From positions 145,694,197-145,758,196 of the forward strand of contig CM060924.1 of assembly GCA_030737875.1 (NCBI GenBank): a stretch of 64,000 nucleotides of DNA, written 5' to 3'. The stretch comes from Allium sativum. Taxonomy: Eukaryota; Streptophyta; Magnoliopsida; Asparagales; Amaryllidaceae. The notes beneath the pieces were generated by a model. The model was given only the letters and a program-made list of their open reading frames with translations. It was not told the DNA's origin and ran no database searches. The position numbers and the translations under genes are program-made. Position 1 is the stretch's first letter; the number at the start of each line of letters is the position of its first letter. This document shows, in pieces, positions 12,337 to 27,106 of this stretch.

Positions 12337-15300
12337 CGTAACGATCCAGAATTTTTAACCAATTTAAAATTGGAATTTTTATTACTTAATATGAATTTAA
12401 ATTTGAATTTGACATACATTTATATGGTTTAAAATATTTAATATTTTTGATAAGTTATATGATAGATTGTACTTGAATTATAAATGAGAATGATTATTAA
12501 TAAGTTTGGATTTATTGATACTATTTGTCGTTTGATTGGATTTGTCAAACCATAACATGAATTAGTAGCATTAGAACTAAGTGTTGTCGTTAGTTTTCAT
12601 AGTATTTTGAAGGAAATTCTACCAAAAGATCACTTTCCCTCCTTAAGACAATTGTAAGGACATTTGTATTTTTGCATGCCTCCTTTCATGCATGTTTTGC
12701 ACTTTCCCCCTTATGTGTCATTACCTCCTTAACCCTTCATTCCTATATAAGGAGGCTTTTCCTCCATTTTTTGACCATTCCACTCCATTTTCTTCTTTTC
12801 ATCTTCTTCTTAAAGCTTATGGCCATGGTTTCCATGGCATAAGTCTTCTTCTTTTCCACCACCACCTTGTCAAAGTTCGTTATCCTCCTCCTCTTATAAT
12901 ATATAGAGATAGAAAGATTAGTATGTATTATATAATATATATTTTTGGTGAAGTAGATGGTGTGCTGAAATACTATCTGATGGTTCGCTTAACTAGGCTC
13001 CACTACCATGAAGACTTGGAAAGCTATTAGGTGAGAACTCTTTAACCACAATTTATATATTTAATTTGTGGTTAGACTAATTTAAATATAGCGATGAATT
13101 ATTAGCGGTTAATGTTGATTGATGTTTGTTGTGATGGATGCGTAGTTTAGACCACACACGCTATTAAGTGTTTGTGTTATAATGCTTGTGCACAGTTATG
13201 ATTTATTTAATTATGTTGATGATGGTTGCTATGGATGTTTAAAGGGTTGTTGATGTTGTTTTGCATACACTATGACACAACAATTATGGTATCACATTGG
13301 TGATCGACAAATCTACTTTGTAATTAGAAGCAATATCATTATTGAATTTGAAGGTTATTAATTTGGAAAGACCATATGTATGAATTCATATATATATATA
13401 TATTGATAAAGTCCTTTAAATGAATAAATAAATACCAGAACTTTCTAGGATGACATAGAGGATAGTGTCTAGGCTTGGGTTTGGAAATAAAGTTTCTTGC
13501 TCTTCCTGGCTATCCCTAACTGATCTGACGAATGGGATGGTTAATTTGAAGTTATTTGAATTTAGAAATGAATTGTAATTTGATTTATTAAGTAAATAAA
13601 ATAAAATTTGAATTTTAGATCCAAAATAATTTGGAAAGTAAATTTAAATGATTTTAAAACGGTTATATAAGGATATAATGGTTTTCTAAGATATTTTGAA
13701 GCATCGTAGAATAATGTTTATTATGGTCAAAATAGAGCTTGTCGCATAACGGCAATTTAGGTATTTTAGATGCAAATTTTAAATGCTTATAACTTTTGCA
13801 ATCTAAATCGGATTTCCATAAAATGAAAAACGTTTGATTTCGATTAACAAGAACTTTCAAATGAGTGAAAGCAAAGTTTAAATTCGAGTTATAATTTTCA
13901 AATTATGCTTGAAACCGTTTTGGAAAAAGGGCAATGTAAAGTTTAATTTTTGGCTAAGATAAACGATATTTTGATCAAAATAGTTAAGATAAAGCTTTTG
14001 TAACACTTTTGAAATGCTATTATAACACTTTCTTCAAAAACAATCTATTTTGAAGTTTTAACCCATAAACTATCTTTCGAACTATAAGTAATGATTTGTG
14101 GAATTTTTTCAAAGGTTTAAATGTATTGGAAATATTTTAGATAGAATTTAAATTGATTTATTTAATATTAAAACGGGTTTTCCAATTTTAAATAATTGGA
14201 TATGGTTAGAGATAAATTTTCGGATGTTTGATATTAACTCGGTTGATGACGACTCTTATTATTTGAGGAATTTAAAAGGTAGTTCACCATTTTTCCATTT
14301 AAAGTGCGAGTTGGATATCGAGATTCATATTAAGTATAAGTTGATGGTATTTCTATCCAAATCTAATGTCAAAGAGTTGGATTAATCTTTTAAGTAAGAT
14401 ATGGGTTTCACAATTTGATTGGGATAAGTTGGATAGAAATAATCTTCAGATATTTGATATGAAATTCTTTATTGTAAACGTATAATATATGAAGAATTTG
14501 GAAGATATTATTATTATATCATAATTCCACTTGTAGTATTCGTTGATTATGAGAATTGATATTGAATATAAGTTGATACAATTTCTATGTAACTTATGTT
14601 CAATATCGATTGATTTGGGTTTTGTCGTGAATCATATCTTCAACAATATCATTCTCGAAGCCCAATGAGATTGAGTTATGGAAATTCATATCGTAAATTG
14701 GGATTTAATCAAACCTTTGATTTGAGAAAATTAAAAATAAGAAATTGGAAACCAACTATAATCTTTTTGTTAAGATTAAAGAATTGAATGTTGGAAAATC
14801 GAATTAATTGGAAACTATGGTTGAAATATGGATTAAAGGATTTTCAAAGGAAACTGGGCCTTGATAATGAGTTATCAAATGGAAAATTAATTAAGGCTAA
14901 ATTATCTTTGATTTAAGGGATGTGTTGTAAAAGAGAAAGGATAAATATGGATTTTGTTATAATTTGAGAATGGATTTAAAGAATCTTATTTTAACAAAAA
15001 TCCAAGATGGAAGGAGATTTGGTTGAAAGCCTGTATGGTCCGTAATTGTATTTTTTTTAAATTGCTCTTATTATTTGGAAAAACCGAGATCGGATGTATG
15101 TACGAAAACCATTCCAAGTAATGATACAATGTTGTGGAGCAATTGAAGATATTGAAGACATTATTGAAGACCGGGACACTTCATATCGCAAGGAAGACTT
15201 GCTGAATGTCTCAAATGGATAGCTCCCATTTGCATATGAATTTCATATCAGCTATGTGGCAAGAAGCCCAAACGTGTTTGAAGGAATATCGGATTTATGG

Positions 15301-16668
15301 TTTCATTCAGACCTAAAACGAACTTGTATGATTGTGTGTCTGACATTGTAATTGACTGCGTAACACTGATCTCTGTTAAATAAATATCTATTTGGTGGCA
15401 TAGAATTTATTCTCTTGCTAAACACCATTTTCTAAGACGTATGATCTTAGAGGTTATATATCGATTTTATCACTATTGATGCGTTGTAAATGGGCAATGT
15501 GGCATACTTAAATTATGTGATGAGCTATGGATGATCAAAGCATGGCCTATTTAAGTGTAGCTTTGTGCGTATCGGGACCTCGGCAAGCCTTACTCCCCGG
15601 TAAATGGCCAATGCAGGAAGATATGCAGCCGGGTTATGGGGTGTTGTCTCCTTCTAGATAAAAGGTGTAATATGGTATGGAGCCTAGGTATTAACCTATG
15701 TGGTAAAAGCATCTACTTTTGTGGTTGTTATTGGCGCGCGCTGGGAAAGGTCGGTAACGATCGGGAGATGACATACTCAGGTGTACTATAAGTTACCCAG
15801 CGAAGGGGTAACCCAGCCTTGTGTTGGCATGAGGAGCATCACTGTTGATCCTCGGACATCCCTTTAGAGGTGTTCAAAATTCGGTTCAGAAGGAAGTACC
15901 TTTTCCTGGTCATTGTTGGAAACCCAATATCTCTGACGGTCCCATACGATTTTGGTTGTATACCATACGTCAGTATAGTATACAGTACCTATGCTGGCAG
16001 GGATTAGTGCATTTACTTTCGAAATTGTTTTCACACTATATTATAGTATTGAAAGAGGATTTTTCACGTATCAAACATTCTTGACTGCATAAGGAGACAC
16101 CTTGCCCATGTGTGCATTTGCATTGTGTGTGTGCCGTGAGACCTTATGTTAGTTTCATTTTTCAAAAAAAATCATTGCGAATTTCTATGCACTGGTATTC
16201 ACATGGAGTAAACCCGTTTTGCATTAGTGGCGTGGTCCGGAGAATTACCTAACTTTAAAATAAACCCTAAAAACAACTGTTTTGAGTTCTCACACCAGTC
16301 CCATGACTGACCTGGAGTTTATTGTTCCTACACCTAAACACTAGGTTCCCATAATTTTTGCACGGGCAGCATAGAAGTTTTGTTCACAGATTTAGCCTTG
16401 GAGTTAGTTGGAGTAGGATTCTGGTTTTAGCTGGAGCTATTATGTCTTGAAGCATTCACATTCTTCCGCTGAGTTTGGTATCTTTTCCATTGTGTAATTG
16501 ACGTACTTTGATGCACGTCTTGTAACTCTGATGTAATATTATTTTAATGATAATGGAAAAAAAATTATTTTGTGCAAATGTGTAAGTGCCCTTAACAATC
16601 AATATTTATGAATGGTTTAAGTTGGTTTAATTACCGGCGAAAACTGGGCAAAAAGTCGGGTAGTTACA
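12337..16668 (+). repeat. Family A LTR copy 2 (4332 bp)
   Basis: It starts CGTAACGATCCAG and ends AGTTACA. It lacks about 115 bp near 13925 that copies 1 and 3 share (their GATGTAAGAACAATT block), so this deletion happened after the LTRs separated. Confidence 0.88.
12744..12751 (+). promoter_or_regulatory. TATA box, family A LTR 2
   Basis: TATATAAG, in the same context as in LTR 1. Confidence 0.65.
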
Positions 16669-16670
16669 TT

Positions 16671-16682
16671 TAGCATCAGAGC
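16671..16682 (+). promoter_or_regulatory. Decayed primer-binding site
   Basis: TAGCATCAGAGC carries two changes from TGGTATCAGAGC. Confidence 0.75.
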
Positions 16683-17334
16683 TTTGGTTTATACAAAGCT
16701 ATGGAGTACGACACATTTGAACCAAAAGAAAGACTCATCAGAGTTATAATATCTCATTAGAGATAGGGTTAGTAATGCCCTAGAATGAGATTTTAGAGTA
16801 TTATATTTGAGATTTTAGAGTATCAGGAAAATGATCCGAGTACAAATGCCTTTTGGATTTAATGTCACTATTGGGTAACATTTCGAAATATCGATAAACT
16901 TAGGTCAAATTTGTTGAGGTAATTAATCAAAATGGTTAGAAATTTAAAATTAGAATTTGAGCATTGGATTCGGTATTGAGGTAGGACTATCGAGTATAAG
17001 AAGATTTTGAATATACACCTAGCTAACGTATATACGAAGTCTTAAGTATACTTGACAAATATAGAATCAAATTCTAGTTGCTTGAAGATGATTATGTTGA
17101 TGACTGCAGCGTCATCAGTATGTATTTTCGAGTTTCGAAAGTGGGATGACTATATGAGTCCGATTAAAACATCAATATATACTTAAACCCATTTATATAA
17201 GTGTTTGAAATTATTTAGTAAATTGATGTGAACTTAAATAGAAAAGTGAAAATTTGATTGGATTATAAGAATTATATCAGGTAAACTTGTTAGTAAGGAA
17301 TAAGCCAGTAAAGAGTTTTGAGAAAGTGCATTTT

Positions 17335-17365
<31 letters not shown>
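17335..17365 (+). repeat. TA microsatellite
   Basis: A run of TA dinucleotides at the place where internal domain 1 has a shorter TATATATATA tract (11216-11229). Confidence 0.9.
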
Positions 17366-17368
<3 letters not shown>

Positions 17369-18459
17369 GGGTTTTGTAAAGATGTATAATTTGAAAACTC
17401 AAATCAAAATTTTGAGTAAGAATTGGCAGTTACTTTGGAATTGATTTTGTAAGAATATATTTTGAATCTAAGGAAAAAGATCTTTGAAAATATTTGGAAA
17501 TTAAAAACTTGAGCACGGACATCTTGTGATTGGGATTTCTCAGTTGATTAAAAGACGTTTAGGCAAAGTTGTAATTTAGATAAGCAATCCAAATATAGAA
17601 AAAGTAATTTGGGAAACGATTTAAAGGCAAAGTTGGAATTAATTAATCAGGATAGTTTATAATTAGTCCTTCCCAACTAATTAAATTTAAAATGAAAATA
17701 TCTTGAGAATTCGGTTTCACAATATGACTATAAGATATTTGACGATATTTTGGTTAAGGACCATGGTGGTTAAAAATGTTAATAAAAATATATCTAAATG
17801 TTTTCTCTAAAGTTTGAAGGAAATAAGTTTTGTAACCTTGAATTTGGAATAATTGATGAGAATAACAAAAAGTATATAAGGAATTAAAATATCAGATTAT
17901 CTACAATTTTGGACATATGATAAGTTCTAAAGTATATTGTGGTTATGAAAAGGAACTGTTAAAGTAAGCACGAGTACCTTGTGAATTAAGTTTCACAATT
18001 TGATTAAAGGATATTTAGGCGGGAATAGTAAGAAGAAATTACCTAAACTAAAACATTTTGACAAGCTGAGTTCGGAGATGATCAAATTTTTCATGTAACG
18101 AATAATAGTAAAGTTTGGATAATTGAAAATGATTAAGTTTCATAATCACTGTATTTGCAAGATAAAATCTAAGAGAATAAATTTATAACTCCGAATTTTC
18201 TTGAAGGGGATAAATGGTTGAGCATAAGTAATTGGCCCAGTATACGATGAATCGGATATAATGAGTGATTGGAAGATATCGTTGGAAGACATGTAAATAT
18301 GGTTATCCATAAATATTTGTGTTAGAATATTCTACCCAGTATATCCATTATGAGAAAGGGGAGCTTTGGTATAAAGAATTTTAATCTTGTGTCTGAAAAT
18401 CTACAAGATGTAAAATGAGTAATTGTGATTCCCTTTCCTTTTTTAGGACGAAAAGTTTT

Positions 18460-18472
18460 AAGGCGGGGTGAA
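18460..18472 (+). promoter_or_regulatory. Polypurine tract before LTR 3
   Basis: AAGGCGGGGTGAA, which has one pyrimidine interruption compared with 12324-12336. Confidence 0.75.
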
Positions 18473-18877
18473 TGGAACGATCCAGACTTTTTAACCAATT
18501 TAAAATTGGAATTTTTATTACTTAATTTGAATTTAAATTTGAATCCGACATACATTTATATAGTTTAGAATATTTAACAATTTTGATATGTTATATGATA
18601 GATTTTATTTGAATTATAAATGAGAATGATTATTAATAAGTTTGGATTTATTGATACTATTTGTCATTTGATTGGATTTGTCAAAGCATAACATGAATTA
18701 GTAGCGTTAGAACTAAGTGTTGTCGTTAGTTTTCAGCATTTTAAAGGAAATGCTACCAAAAGATCACTTTCCCTCCTTAATAAAAGTGTAAGGACACTTG
18801 TATTTTTGCATGCCTCATTTCATGCATGTTTTACACTTGCCCCCTTATGTGCCATTACCTCCTTAACCCTCCATTCC

Positions 18878-18885
18878 TATATAAG
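18878..18885 (+). promoter_or_regulatory. TATA box, family A LTR 3
   Basis: TATATAAG, in the same context as in LTRs 1 and 2. Confidence 0.65.
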
Positions 18886-21690
18886 GACGCTTTTCCTCCA
18901 TTTTTTTTAAACCATTCGACTCCATTTTCTTCTTTTCATCTTCTTCTTAAAGCTTATGGCCATGGTTTCCATGGAATAAGTCTTCTTCTTTTCCACCACC
19001 ACCTTGCCAGAGTTCGTCATCCTCCTTCTCCTCTTATAATATATAAAGGGAGAAAGATTAGTATATATTATATAATATATATTTTGGTGAAGTAGACGGT
19101 GCACTGAAATACTGTCCGATGGTTCGCTCAATAGGCTCGCCTACCATAAAGATTTAGAAAGCTGTTAGGTGAGAACTCTTTAACCACAATTTATATATTT
19201 AATTAGTGGTTAGACTAATTTAAATATAGCGATGAATTATTAGTGGTTCATGATGATTGATGTTTGTGCTGATGGATGATGGATGCATATTTTATACCAC
19301 ACTACTATTAAGCGTTAGTGTTATAACGCTTGTGCACAGTTATGATTTATTTAATTTTGTTGATGATGGTTTGCTATGGATGTTTAAATGGTTGTTGATG
19401 TGGTTTTCCACACACTATGACACAACAATTTTGGTATCACATTGGTGATCGACAAATCTCCTTCGTAATTAGAAGCAATATAATTATTGAATTTGAAGGT
19501 TAATAATTTGGAAAAACCAAATGTATGAATACATATATATTGATAAAGTCGTTTAAATGAATAAATAAATACTGGAACATTCTAGGATGACAGAGAGGAT
19601 AGTGTCTAGGCTTGGGTTTGGAAATAAAGTTTCCTGCTCTCCTGGCTATCCGTAACTGATCCGATGAATGGGATGGTCAATTTGAAGTTATTTGAATTTA
19701 GAAATGAATTGGAATTTGACTTATTAAGGTAAAAAAATGTTGAATTTTAGATCCAAAATAATTTGGAAAGTAAATTTAAATGATTTTAAAAGGGTTATAA
19801 AAGTATATAATGGTTTTCTAAGATATTTTTGAAGTATCGTAGAATAATGGTTATTATAGTCAAAATAGAGCTAGTCACATAATTGCAATTTACGTATTTT
19901 AGATGCAAACTTTAAATGCTTATAACTTTTGCAATCTAACTCGGATTTCCATAAAATGAATCAAATGAGTGAAAGCAGACTTTAAATTCGAGTTATAATT
20001 TTCAAGTTATGTTTGAAACCGTTTTGGAGAAGGTCGATGTAAGAACAATTGTTGACCATAACTATAAACAGCTACTTTTAAATGTTTTACAAAAATGGAA
20101 AAGTTTGTAAAATCATTAAAAATTATGAAAAGGTGTTTTGAATTGTAAAGTTTAAGTTATTGCTAAAATAAACGATATTTTGATCAAAATAGTTAAGATA
20201 ATTGTTTCATAACACTTTTGAAATGCTATTATAATGCTTTCTTTGAAAACAATTTATTTTGAAGTTTTTAACCCGTAAACTATCTTCTGAACTATAAGTA
20301 ATGATTCGTGGGATGTTTTCAAAGGTTTAAAAGTATTGGAAATATTTTAGATGGAATTTAAATTGATTTATTTAATATTAAAACGGGTTTTCCAATTTTA
20401 AATAATTGGATATGGTTGGAGATAAATCTTCGGATGTTTGGTATTAATTCGGTAGATGATGATTCTTACTATTTGAGGAATTTAAGAGGTAGTTCACCAT
20501 TATTCCGTTTATAGTGTAAGTTGGATATCGAGATTAATATTAAGTATAATTTGATGGTATTTCTATCCAGATCTAATGTCAAAGATTTGGATAAATCTTT
20601 TAAGTAAGATATGGGTTTCCCAATTTGATTGGGATAAGTTGGGTTGAAATAATCTTCGGGTATTTGATATGAAATTCTTTGGTTTAAACGTATACTATTT
20701 GTGGAATTTGGAAGATATTTTTATTATATCGTTATTCCACTTATAGTATTCGTTGATTATGAGAATTGATATTGAATATAAGTAGATACAATTTCAGTGT
20801 AACTTATGTTCAGTATCGATTGATTTGGGTTTTGTCATAATCATATCTTCAACAATATCATTCTTGAAGCCTAATGAGATTGAGTTGTGGAAATTCATAT
20901 CGTAAATTGGGATTTAATCAAACCTTTAATTTGAGAAAATTAAAAATAAGAAATTGAAAACCAAGTATAATCTTTTAGTTAATATTAAAGAATTGAACGT
21001 TGGAAAATCAATTTAATTGGAAACTATGGTTGAAATATGGATTAAAGGATTTTCAAAGGAAATTGGATTTTGATAAATTTATCAAATGGAAAATTAATTA
21101 AGGCTTTGAGGCTAAATTATCTTTGATTTAAGGGATGTGTTGTAAAAGAGAAAGGTTAAATATGGATTTTGTTATAATTTGAGAATGGATTTAAAGAAGC
21201 TTAATTAAACAAAATCCAAGATGGAAGGAAATTTGATTGAAAGCCTATGTGTTCCGTAATTGTATTTTTTTAAAATTGCGCTTATTATTTGGAAAGACCG
21301 GGATCGGATGTATGTCTGAAAACCATTCCAAGTAATAATACGACGTTGTGGAGCAATTGAAGATATTGAAGACATCATCGAAGACCGGGACCTTGCATAT
21401 CGTAAGGACGACTTGTTTAATGTCTCGAAAGGGTAGCTCCCATTTGCAGATGGATTTTATATCAGCCAAGTGGCAAGAAGCCAAAACGTATGTGAAGGAA
21501 TTCCGGATTTTTGGTTTCGTTCAGACCCAAAACGGACTTGTATGGATTGTGTATCTGACATTGTAATTGGCTACGTAGCACTGATCTTTGTTAAATATAT
21601 ATCTATCTGATGGCGGAGAATTTATTCTCTTGATTAACACCCTTCTCTAAGATGTATGAGCTTAGAGGTTATATATCGATATAAATCAGT

Positions 21691-21695
21691 GATGT
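21691..21695. repeat. Target-site duplication GATGT, left copy
   Basis: GATGT precedes the nested element, and the second copy is at 28018-28022. The uninterrupted LTR copies read GATGC at this place. Confidence 0.9.
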
Positions 21696-24600
21696 TGAAA
21701 CTCTCCGAACTTCCCCTGTGAGGAAAGCCCGGATTGAGTCGAGGACAAGCCACATCCAGACGCAGACGGAAGAACATTTCATTGTATATTACAACAATTC
21801 ATCAGAATACAAGAATATACAGAGTATAAACAAATAATATACATTCGATAAATATCAGAGATTACAATACATTACATAGCAGCGGAAAATAATACAAAAC
21901 ACAACTGAAGGAGAATACAAAGCTTTCCGAATATCGTTCCAGCTGTAAACCAGGATCCTGTGAATATAAATCTGCAAAACCAAAACTACTAGCTGCCCGT
22001 GTCAAAATAAGGGCACCCAGAGTTTAGGTTAAAACAATAAACTCTAGGTCAGTCATGGGACTGGTGTGAGAACTAAAAAAGTTATTTAAAACTTTACTTT
22101 AAATCAGATATATCAAGGGACCACGCCATATAACACGGAACGGGTTTCCTCCCAAGAATACCAGTGCATATAACAAAATAGCGCAATGCTTTTTGGAAAA
22201 ATGAAGCTATTATAAGACCCAGGTCCTATCACACAATGCAACGCAAGCCGGGGGATAGGGTTTTCCCTTATAATAGCCAAACATGCTTAGTACGTTTGAA
22301 ACAAATCATTTGATACTATTATAAGTGTATAGTGTCAAAACAATTTCAAACCATAAGTGTCAATCATAGACGACATGGGTGCCATATATCATGTCGCCAT
22401 ACTTGTTCTACAATTAAAACCGCAAAATCACGTATTTGGAAATTGGATTTCCGTCATGAACCAAGGCAAAAGATAGTCCTTACCGAATTCGAGACTCTCT
22501 AGCCCGAGCCTCAGGCACAGCCGCAACCGTACCTTGGATCGTCAGGGCCGGTCCACACGGAATGGATTATAATGCCTAAACAATGCGTCTCTCCACCCTT
22601 TGGGGAGTAAATGAGCCAACAAATGACTCCATCGGTCCCGGATCGACCGATATAACCGAGGCCCTCGCAACAGTAACAACCACATAAGTCAAACTCGTCA
22701 GGGCGTATAAAACTACTGACGCCACTTCTAGCTAGAAAGAAAACGCACGTCCCCCCTGAGGTCCTCTCCTGTTTCTGGTTCATACCGGGGTGTGAGGCTC
22801 GCGAATTCACGTTATACACAAAGCTACGCCACACAGGCGATGCTTTGATCATCACCACAAGACTTTGCTTTTCAACAGAAGCCCTGATCACTGCATCTTA
22901 GCAAGCCACACAGGAAATTCACACCATGCGACTGATGGCTATCAATCACACAGAATAAATTCCAATGTCAGACACACCGTCCATTTGCAAGTCCGTTCTG
23001 GGTCTGAACGAAACCGGAGGCACTATATACCTCGCAAACCAATCGATCTCCACGTACGTATGGACGATCACCACTCATTATCCATATTTCGGGATGCCTC
23101 CCAATCAGGACATCAGTTACCATCCAAACGAGGTGAAGATCTCCGGTCATCGACCACCGCCTTCATCTTCAATTTCTTATCGTCGATTCAGTTATTCAGA
23201 ATGGGATAAACCCGGTCTTTCTAAGCAACTCGCGTATATAATAAACAAGTGCTACACAAACACCCATACGCCATATTCTAGTTCATTAGTCACTAACCGT
23301 AAATCAGTAAGAGAACGATTTCCCAAATATTAACCCCGAAGGCCGAAACCAACATCAGATCAAAACCCAGGAAACCATTCGACTTAGCCAACCTTCAGTT
23401 AGTTTCTAAATTTCACATTCTTAGGGAAAGATTCCCATTAATTTTATCAAAGATAATTTCCTTTAAATTTATTCTTTAATCATCCTTTGAAAATCAATTC
23501 AAACCAAATTTTGGTTTATCCAAACTAGTCGGGATTAACGAACCTTACCGAAGTAATCATTTGTTTTAATTTCCCAATCCCAACCTATTCATCCCATGAA
23601 GTAAAACTGGTAATACTTCAAATCTAACACCACGGTGTTATCGATAAATTCAATTACCATTTCACGTTCAAATCTAATTAAAGATTTAACTATCGCCTAG
23701 AGAAAAACTGATGATACTCCATTCTCGATCTTTTCAATCTAATTAAAGATTCATTAAAACTCCACTTAGTTTTAATCTTTGACTGGGCTAAAGAATCAGT
23801 GTCATTTAAAACACGGTTCACGATAAACCCCAAAATCACATCACATTTCAATCAGTCCCTAACCGTAAAATAGTAAGTGAGCAATTCCCTAAGTATTAAC
23901 CCCAAAGGCTGAAACCAACATCAGATAAATACCCCGGAAACAATTCAACTTAACTAATCTCCAGTTAGTTTCTGATTTTCTTAACTCCTTTGGGTCTAAG
24001 AACAGTACTATTGAAGATACCGTTCACGACAACCCAAAATCACGTTCCATTAATTATTGGGTTAAAGAACAAGTGTTATTTAAAACACTGTTCATGATAA
24101 ACCCAAAAATCAATACTAATTCAACTCCAATTAAATATCATGTAATTGGTACACTTCATTAAATCTAAATAAAAAGATTTAATCTTTTTCTCAACTGGGT
24201 TCAAGAACAGGGTTAATGAAGACACCATTCACGACAAACCCAAATCACATTCGATATTAAATACAAGGCTCTGAATAGAAAATATGTCGGCTTATATTCA
24301 ATATCAAATTCTACGACCAACAAATATCGTATTGGAAATAACGATATAAATATATCTTTCAAATTTCCATAACAATATCTTTATAATCACGAAATCCAAC
24401 ATCGAAATAATCCAAAGACAATTTTGAATCAAATCCATTCCAATTCAATTATTGGAAATCTTGGTTACTTTTAAAACCCTTTCAAATCAAATTTATTTAT
24501 TTAAAAATAAATAGAATTTTAATTCTAGTTCAAAACTAGTTCATTTCGATAAAAATCTATTTTTATCTTTTCAAATATGGAGTTTTTTCATCCCAATTCT

Positions 24601-25075
24601 TCCCAAATCATTTCTTATGATTTTACACAAATTATTACTATTTTTAATAATTTTATCAAGGCCCATACAGTCGATTTCCATCAACGACCATCGAACTGCA
24701 CTTACAGCGACCTTTTCCAAATTTGATTTGGACATAATTCCAAATCCAACCATTAGATTTCAAATTTCTAATATTCGTTAGAAAGCTCTTTTCGATACGA
24801 ACCCAACGGTTCCAGTTTCAGGAGAATCCGACGGTCGGATCTCCCGTAATATCCGTTCGAAGTCAATGGTCGAAATTCGCGAACTACCGCGGCGCGCTCT
24901 ATTCAGGCCATTATATTATATATATAATATATATAATATATACTTCGTCGATTTCCTTTTAAAACATATTTTATAAATAGTTTTAAATTCGTTTTCAAAA
25001 CGATTTCAACTTCTTTTTCAAATTCAAATCAAAATTGAATTTTCCCTTACAAATTCGTTTTAAATTCATTTCAAA

Positions 25076-25330
25076 TTGATTTCCATTCAAATCAATTTTG
25101 AATTCAATTTCAGTTTGTTTTCAATTCAATTCAATTTCAATTCGAATTCATTTCTATTCAATTTCAATTCTATTCAATTTCAAATCGAATTCATTTCTAT
25201 TCAATTTCAATTCTATTCAATTTCAATTCTATTAAATTTCAATTCTATTCATTTCAATTCGAATTCATTTCTATTCAATTTCAATTCGAATTCATTTCTA
25301 TTCAATTTCAATTCGAATTCATTTCTATTC
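25076..25330. repeat. Degenerate TTCAATTC-type tandem array
   Basis: Overlapping copies of TCAATTTCAATTCGAATTCA with ATTTCTAT spacers. The Phe/Asn/Ser-rich open frame here is a product of the repeat. Confidence 0.9.
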
Positions 25331-26100
25331 AAGATATCAGATTTTGAAATCACTTTCGATGTTCATTATAAAATGAATAAAATCGATATAAATATCGTTC
25401 ACGTCAAAATGGCGTAAATCTAATCAACACGGCTTCATATATTTCTATTTTCAAATATTCTATTTCAAATATTTCTTTTTCAAATATTTCTATTCAAGTA
25501 TTTCTTTTTCAAAACTGAAATGATTCCCAATCAATTACCATATAATGTTAATTATATGGATTTTCTACAGCACATGTATACAATAACAACGATGAATAAT
25601 CAACCATCATGCAAAGTGCATTCTACACTGTATAAGCATCAAATATAAATATTCAACGCTTATAACAGTCTGTCAATCAATCGATCGACATACAACTAAA
25701 CAATTGGGATTAGTGTACGTCAAATATCATCCCAATACCCGTGTGGGGTTTCAAACAATCAAACACAGATTTTATTTGTGCAGTTGGGCGATGTGTAAAA
25801 TTTATCGTCCCAATCAATATCAGTCAAATGTGTGTATATAAACAAATCGTCCGATTTGTTTATTTTTATTTCATTTCATATATACGTTAAAATTATATGT
25901 TTAACTATAAAATATTTTTAACTATATAAATATTTTATTTCATTTCACATCACAACACACAATCAGCTACACATCAAAATCATACAAACAAGCATACAAG
26001 CCGTCCATGGTCTGTGGACGACGGGTGTCGGTTGCTACTAAACACCGTCTGCATCATAGTATATATTTTAACTAGAAAAATTAAAAGTGAGAAGTTCTCA

Positions 26101-26109
26101 CTGACTAGC
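26101..26109 (-). promoter_or_regulatory. Candidate splice donor in nested LTR leader
   Basis: The complement across this point reads AGTCA|GTGAGAACTT, with the GT at 26101-26100. It resembles the family A donor GTGAGAACT and lies about 1 kb after the minus-strand TATA box. Confidence 0.35.
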
Positions 26110-26789
26110 TAATCCAAATGCCACGACTCTTGTTATGTAGGAAATCTTCATCGCTCTTGCCCTTCTTCACTTTCGTCGCCCGTATTCACTACATATATAA
26201 AAATCGAATTTTTATCTTCTCTACCTTATAAAAATTATATTTTTATAATCTCTACTATATAAAGATCATATTTTTATTTTCGCTACTAATATGAAAATCG
26301 AAATTTATATTCTATATTATATAAAAATTCTGTTTTTTTTATTAAAACTAAAAAACATATTTTCATTTCAACTTCATATTAAAAAAAAATCCGACCTTTT
26401 CATAATTAAAAATCCGATCTTTTTCCTAGTTAATCTCTTATATAAAATCAACTTTTTATTCTAACTAAAAGTCAAATTTTTATGCCGCTAATACCTATGT
26501 AAAAATCTAATTTTTATGCCGCTAATACATATTATTTTCCTATGAACTAAATATATTCTTTTTCTTTATGAAAACACTATAAAAAAAATCTATTCTTTTT
26601 GTTTATGAAAACAAATTTTTATGTTATGCTTTTATTAACAAAAATCATATTTTTGTTTTATAAAAACAATGCCATATAAGTTCTTAAAAATCTGAAATTT
26701 ATACAATATGCTTTTTAATTAAACTAAACAAAACATTAAAAATAAAATAAAATAGAACTTACATTGGTTTTTTTTTCGAAGGAGGACAC

Positions 26790-27060
26790 ACGGGGCTTGA
26801 GATGGTCGGAGGAAGGTGGCGTCGGGTCGCTGAGGGGTCAGATTGGGGGTGGCGGCTCTGTCAGGTGGTCGGGGTTTGGAGAAGAACGGAGGTAGAGAGG
26901 AGAGAGGATCGGGTAGAGGAGCGGGGAAGAGTGGAGAAGAAGAAGGGGTCCAGAGGGGGGTGCGCCTGCCCTAGGCGGCGGCGAGGCAGCTCGGTGGGTG
27001 GTCCGGCGAACGGCGCGAGGTGGCGAAGGGGAGGGGGTTCAGATCTGAGGCATCGAGTTT
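26790..27060 (-). other. GC-rich, CpG-containing block in the nested LTR leader
   Basis: It is purine/G-rich on the plus strand and C/T-rich on the LTR sense strand, beginning about 50 bp after the minus-strand TATA box. It is much richer in G+C than anything else in the window. The Arg/Gly-rich plus-strand frame at 26802-27083 looks like a by-product of the composition. Confidence 0.7.
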
Positions 27061-27106
27061 TTTTTTATTGTTTTGAAATCTAACGTTGACTGAGAGAAGT
27101 TGAGGG

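Larger units (their letters stand above)
16669..18472 (+). mobile_element. Family A internal domain 2 (1804 bp, non-coding)
   Basis: It is colinear with internal domain 1 but lacks roughly 200 bp after 16820. Domain 1 continues there with GAGAGAGCGTATTTG, while domain 2 jumps to ATCAGGAAAATGATCC. A TA microsatellite lies at 17335-17365. No coding potential was recognised. Confidence 0.8.

Noticed and set aside
22511..23333. Three overlapping open frames of 114-126 residues on both strands
   Set aside because: They lie in the less AT-rich part of the nested LTR, match no family I know, and overlap on opposite strands. Chance frames in an LTR.
25076..25417. 113-residue Phe/Asn/Ser-rich open frame
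   Set aside because: A direct by-product of the TTCAATTC tandem repeat.
26802..27083. 93-residue Arg/Gly-rich open frame
   Set aside because: Purine-rich, GC-rich block read in the antisense direction of the LTR. No homologous frame or domain.
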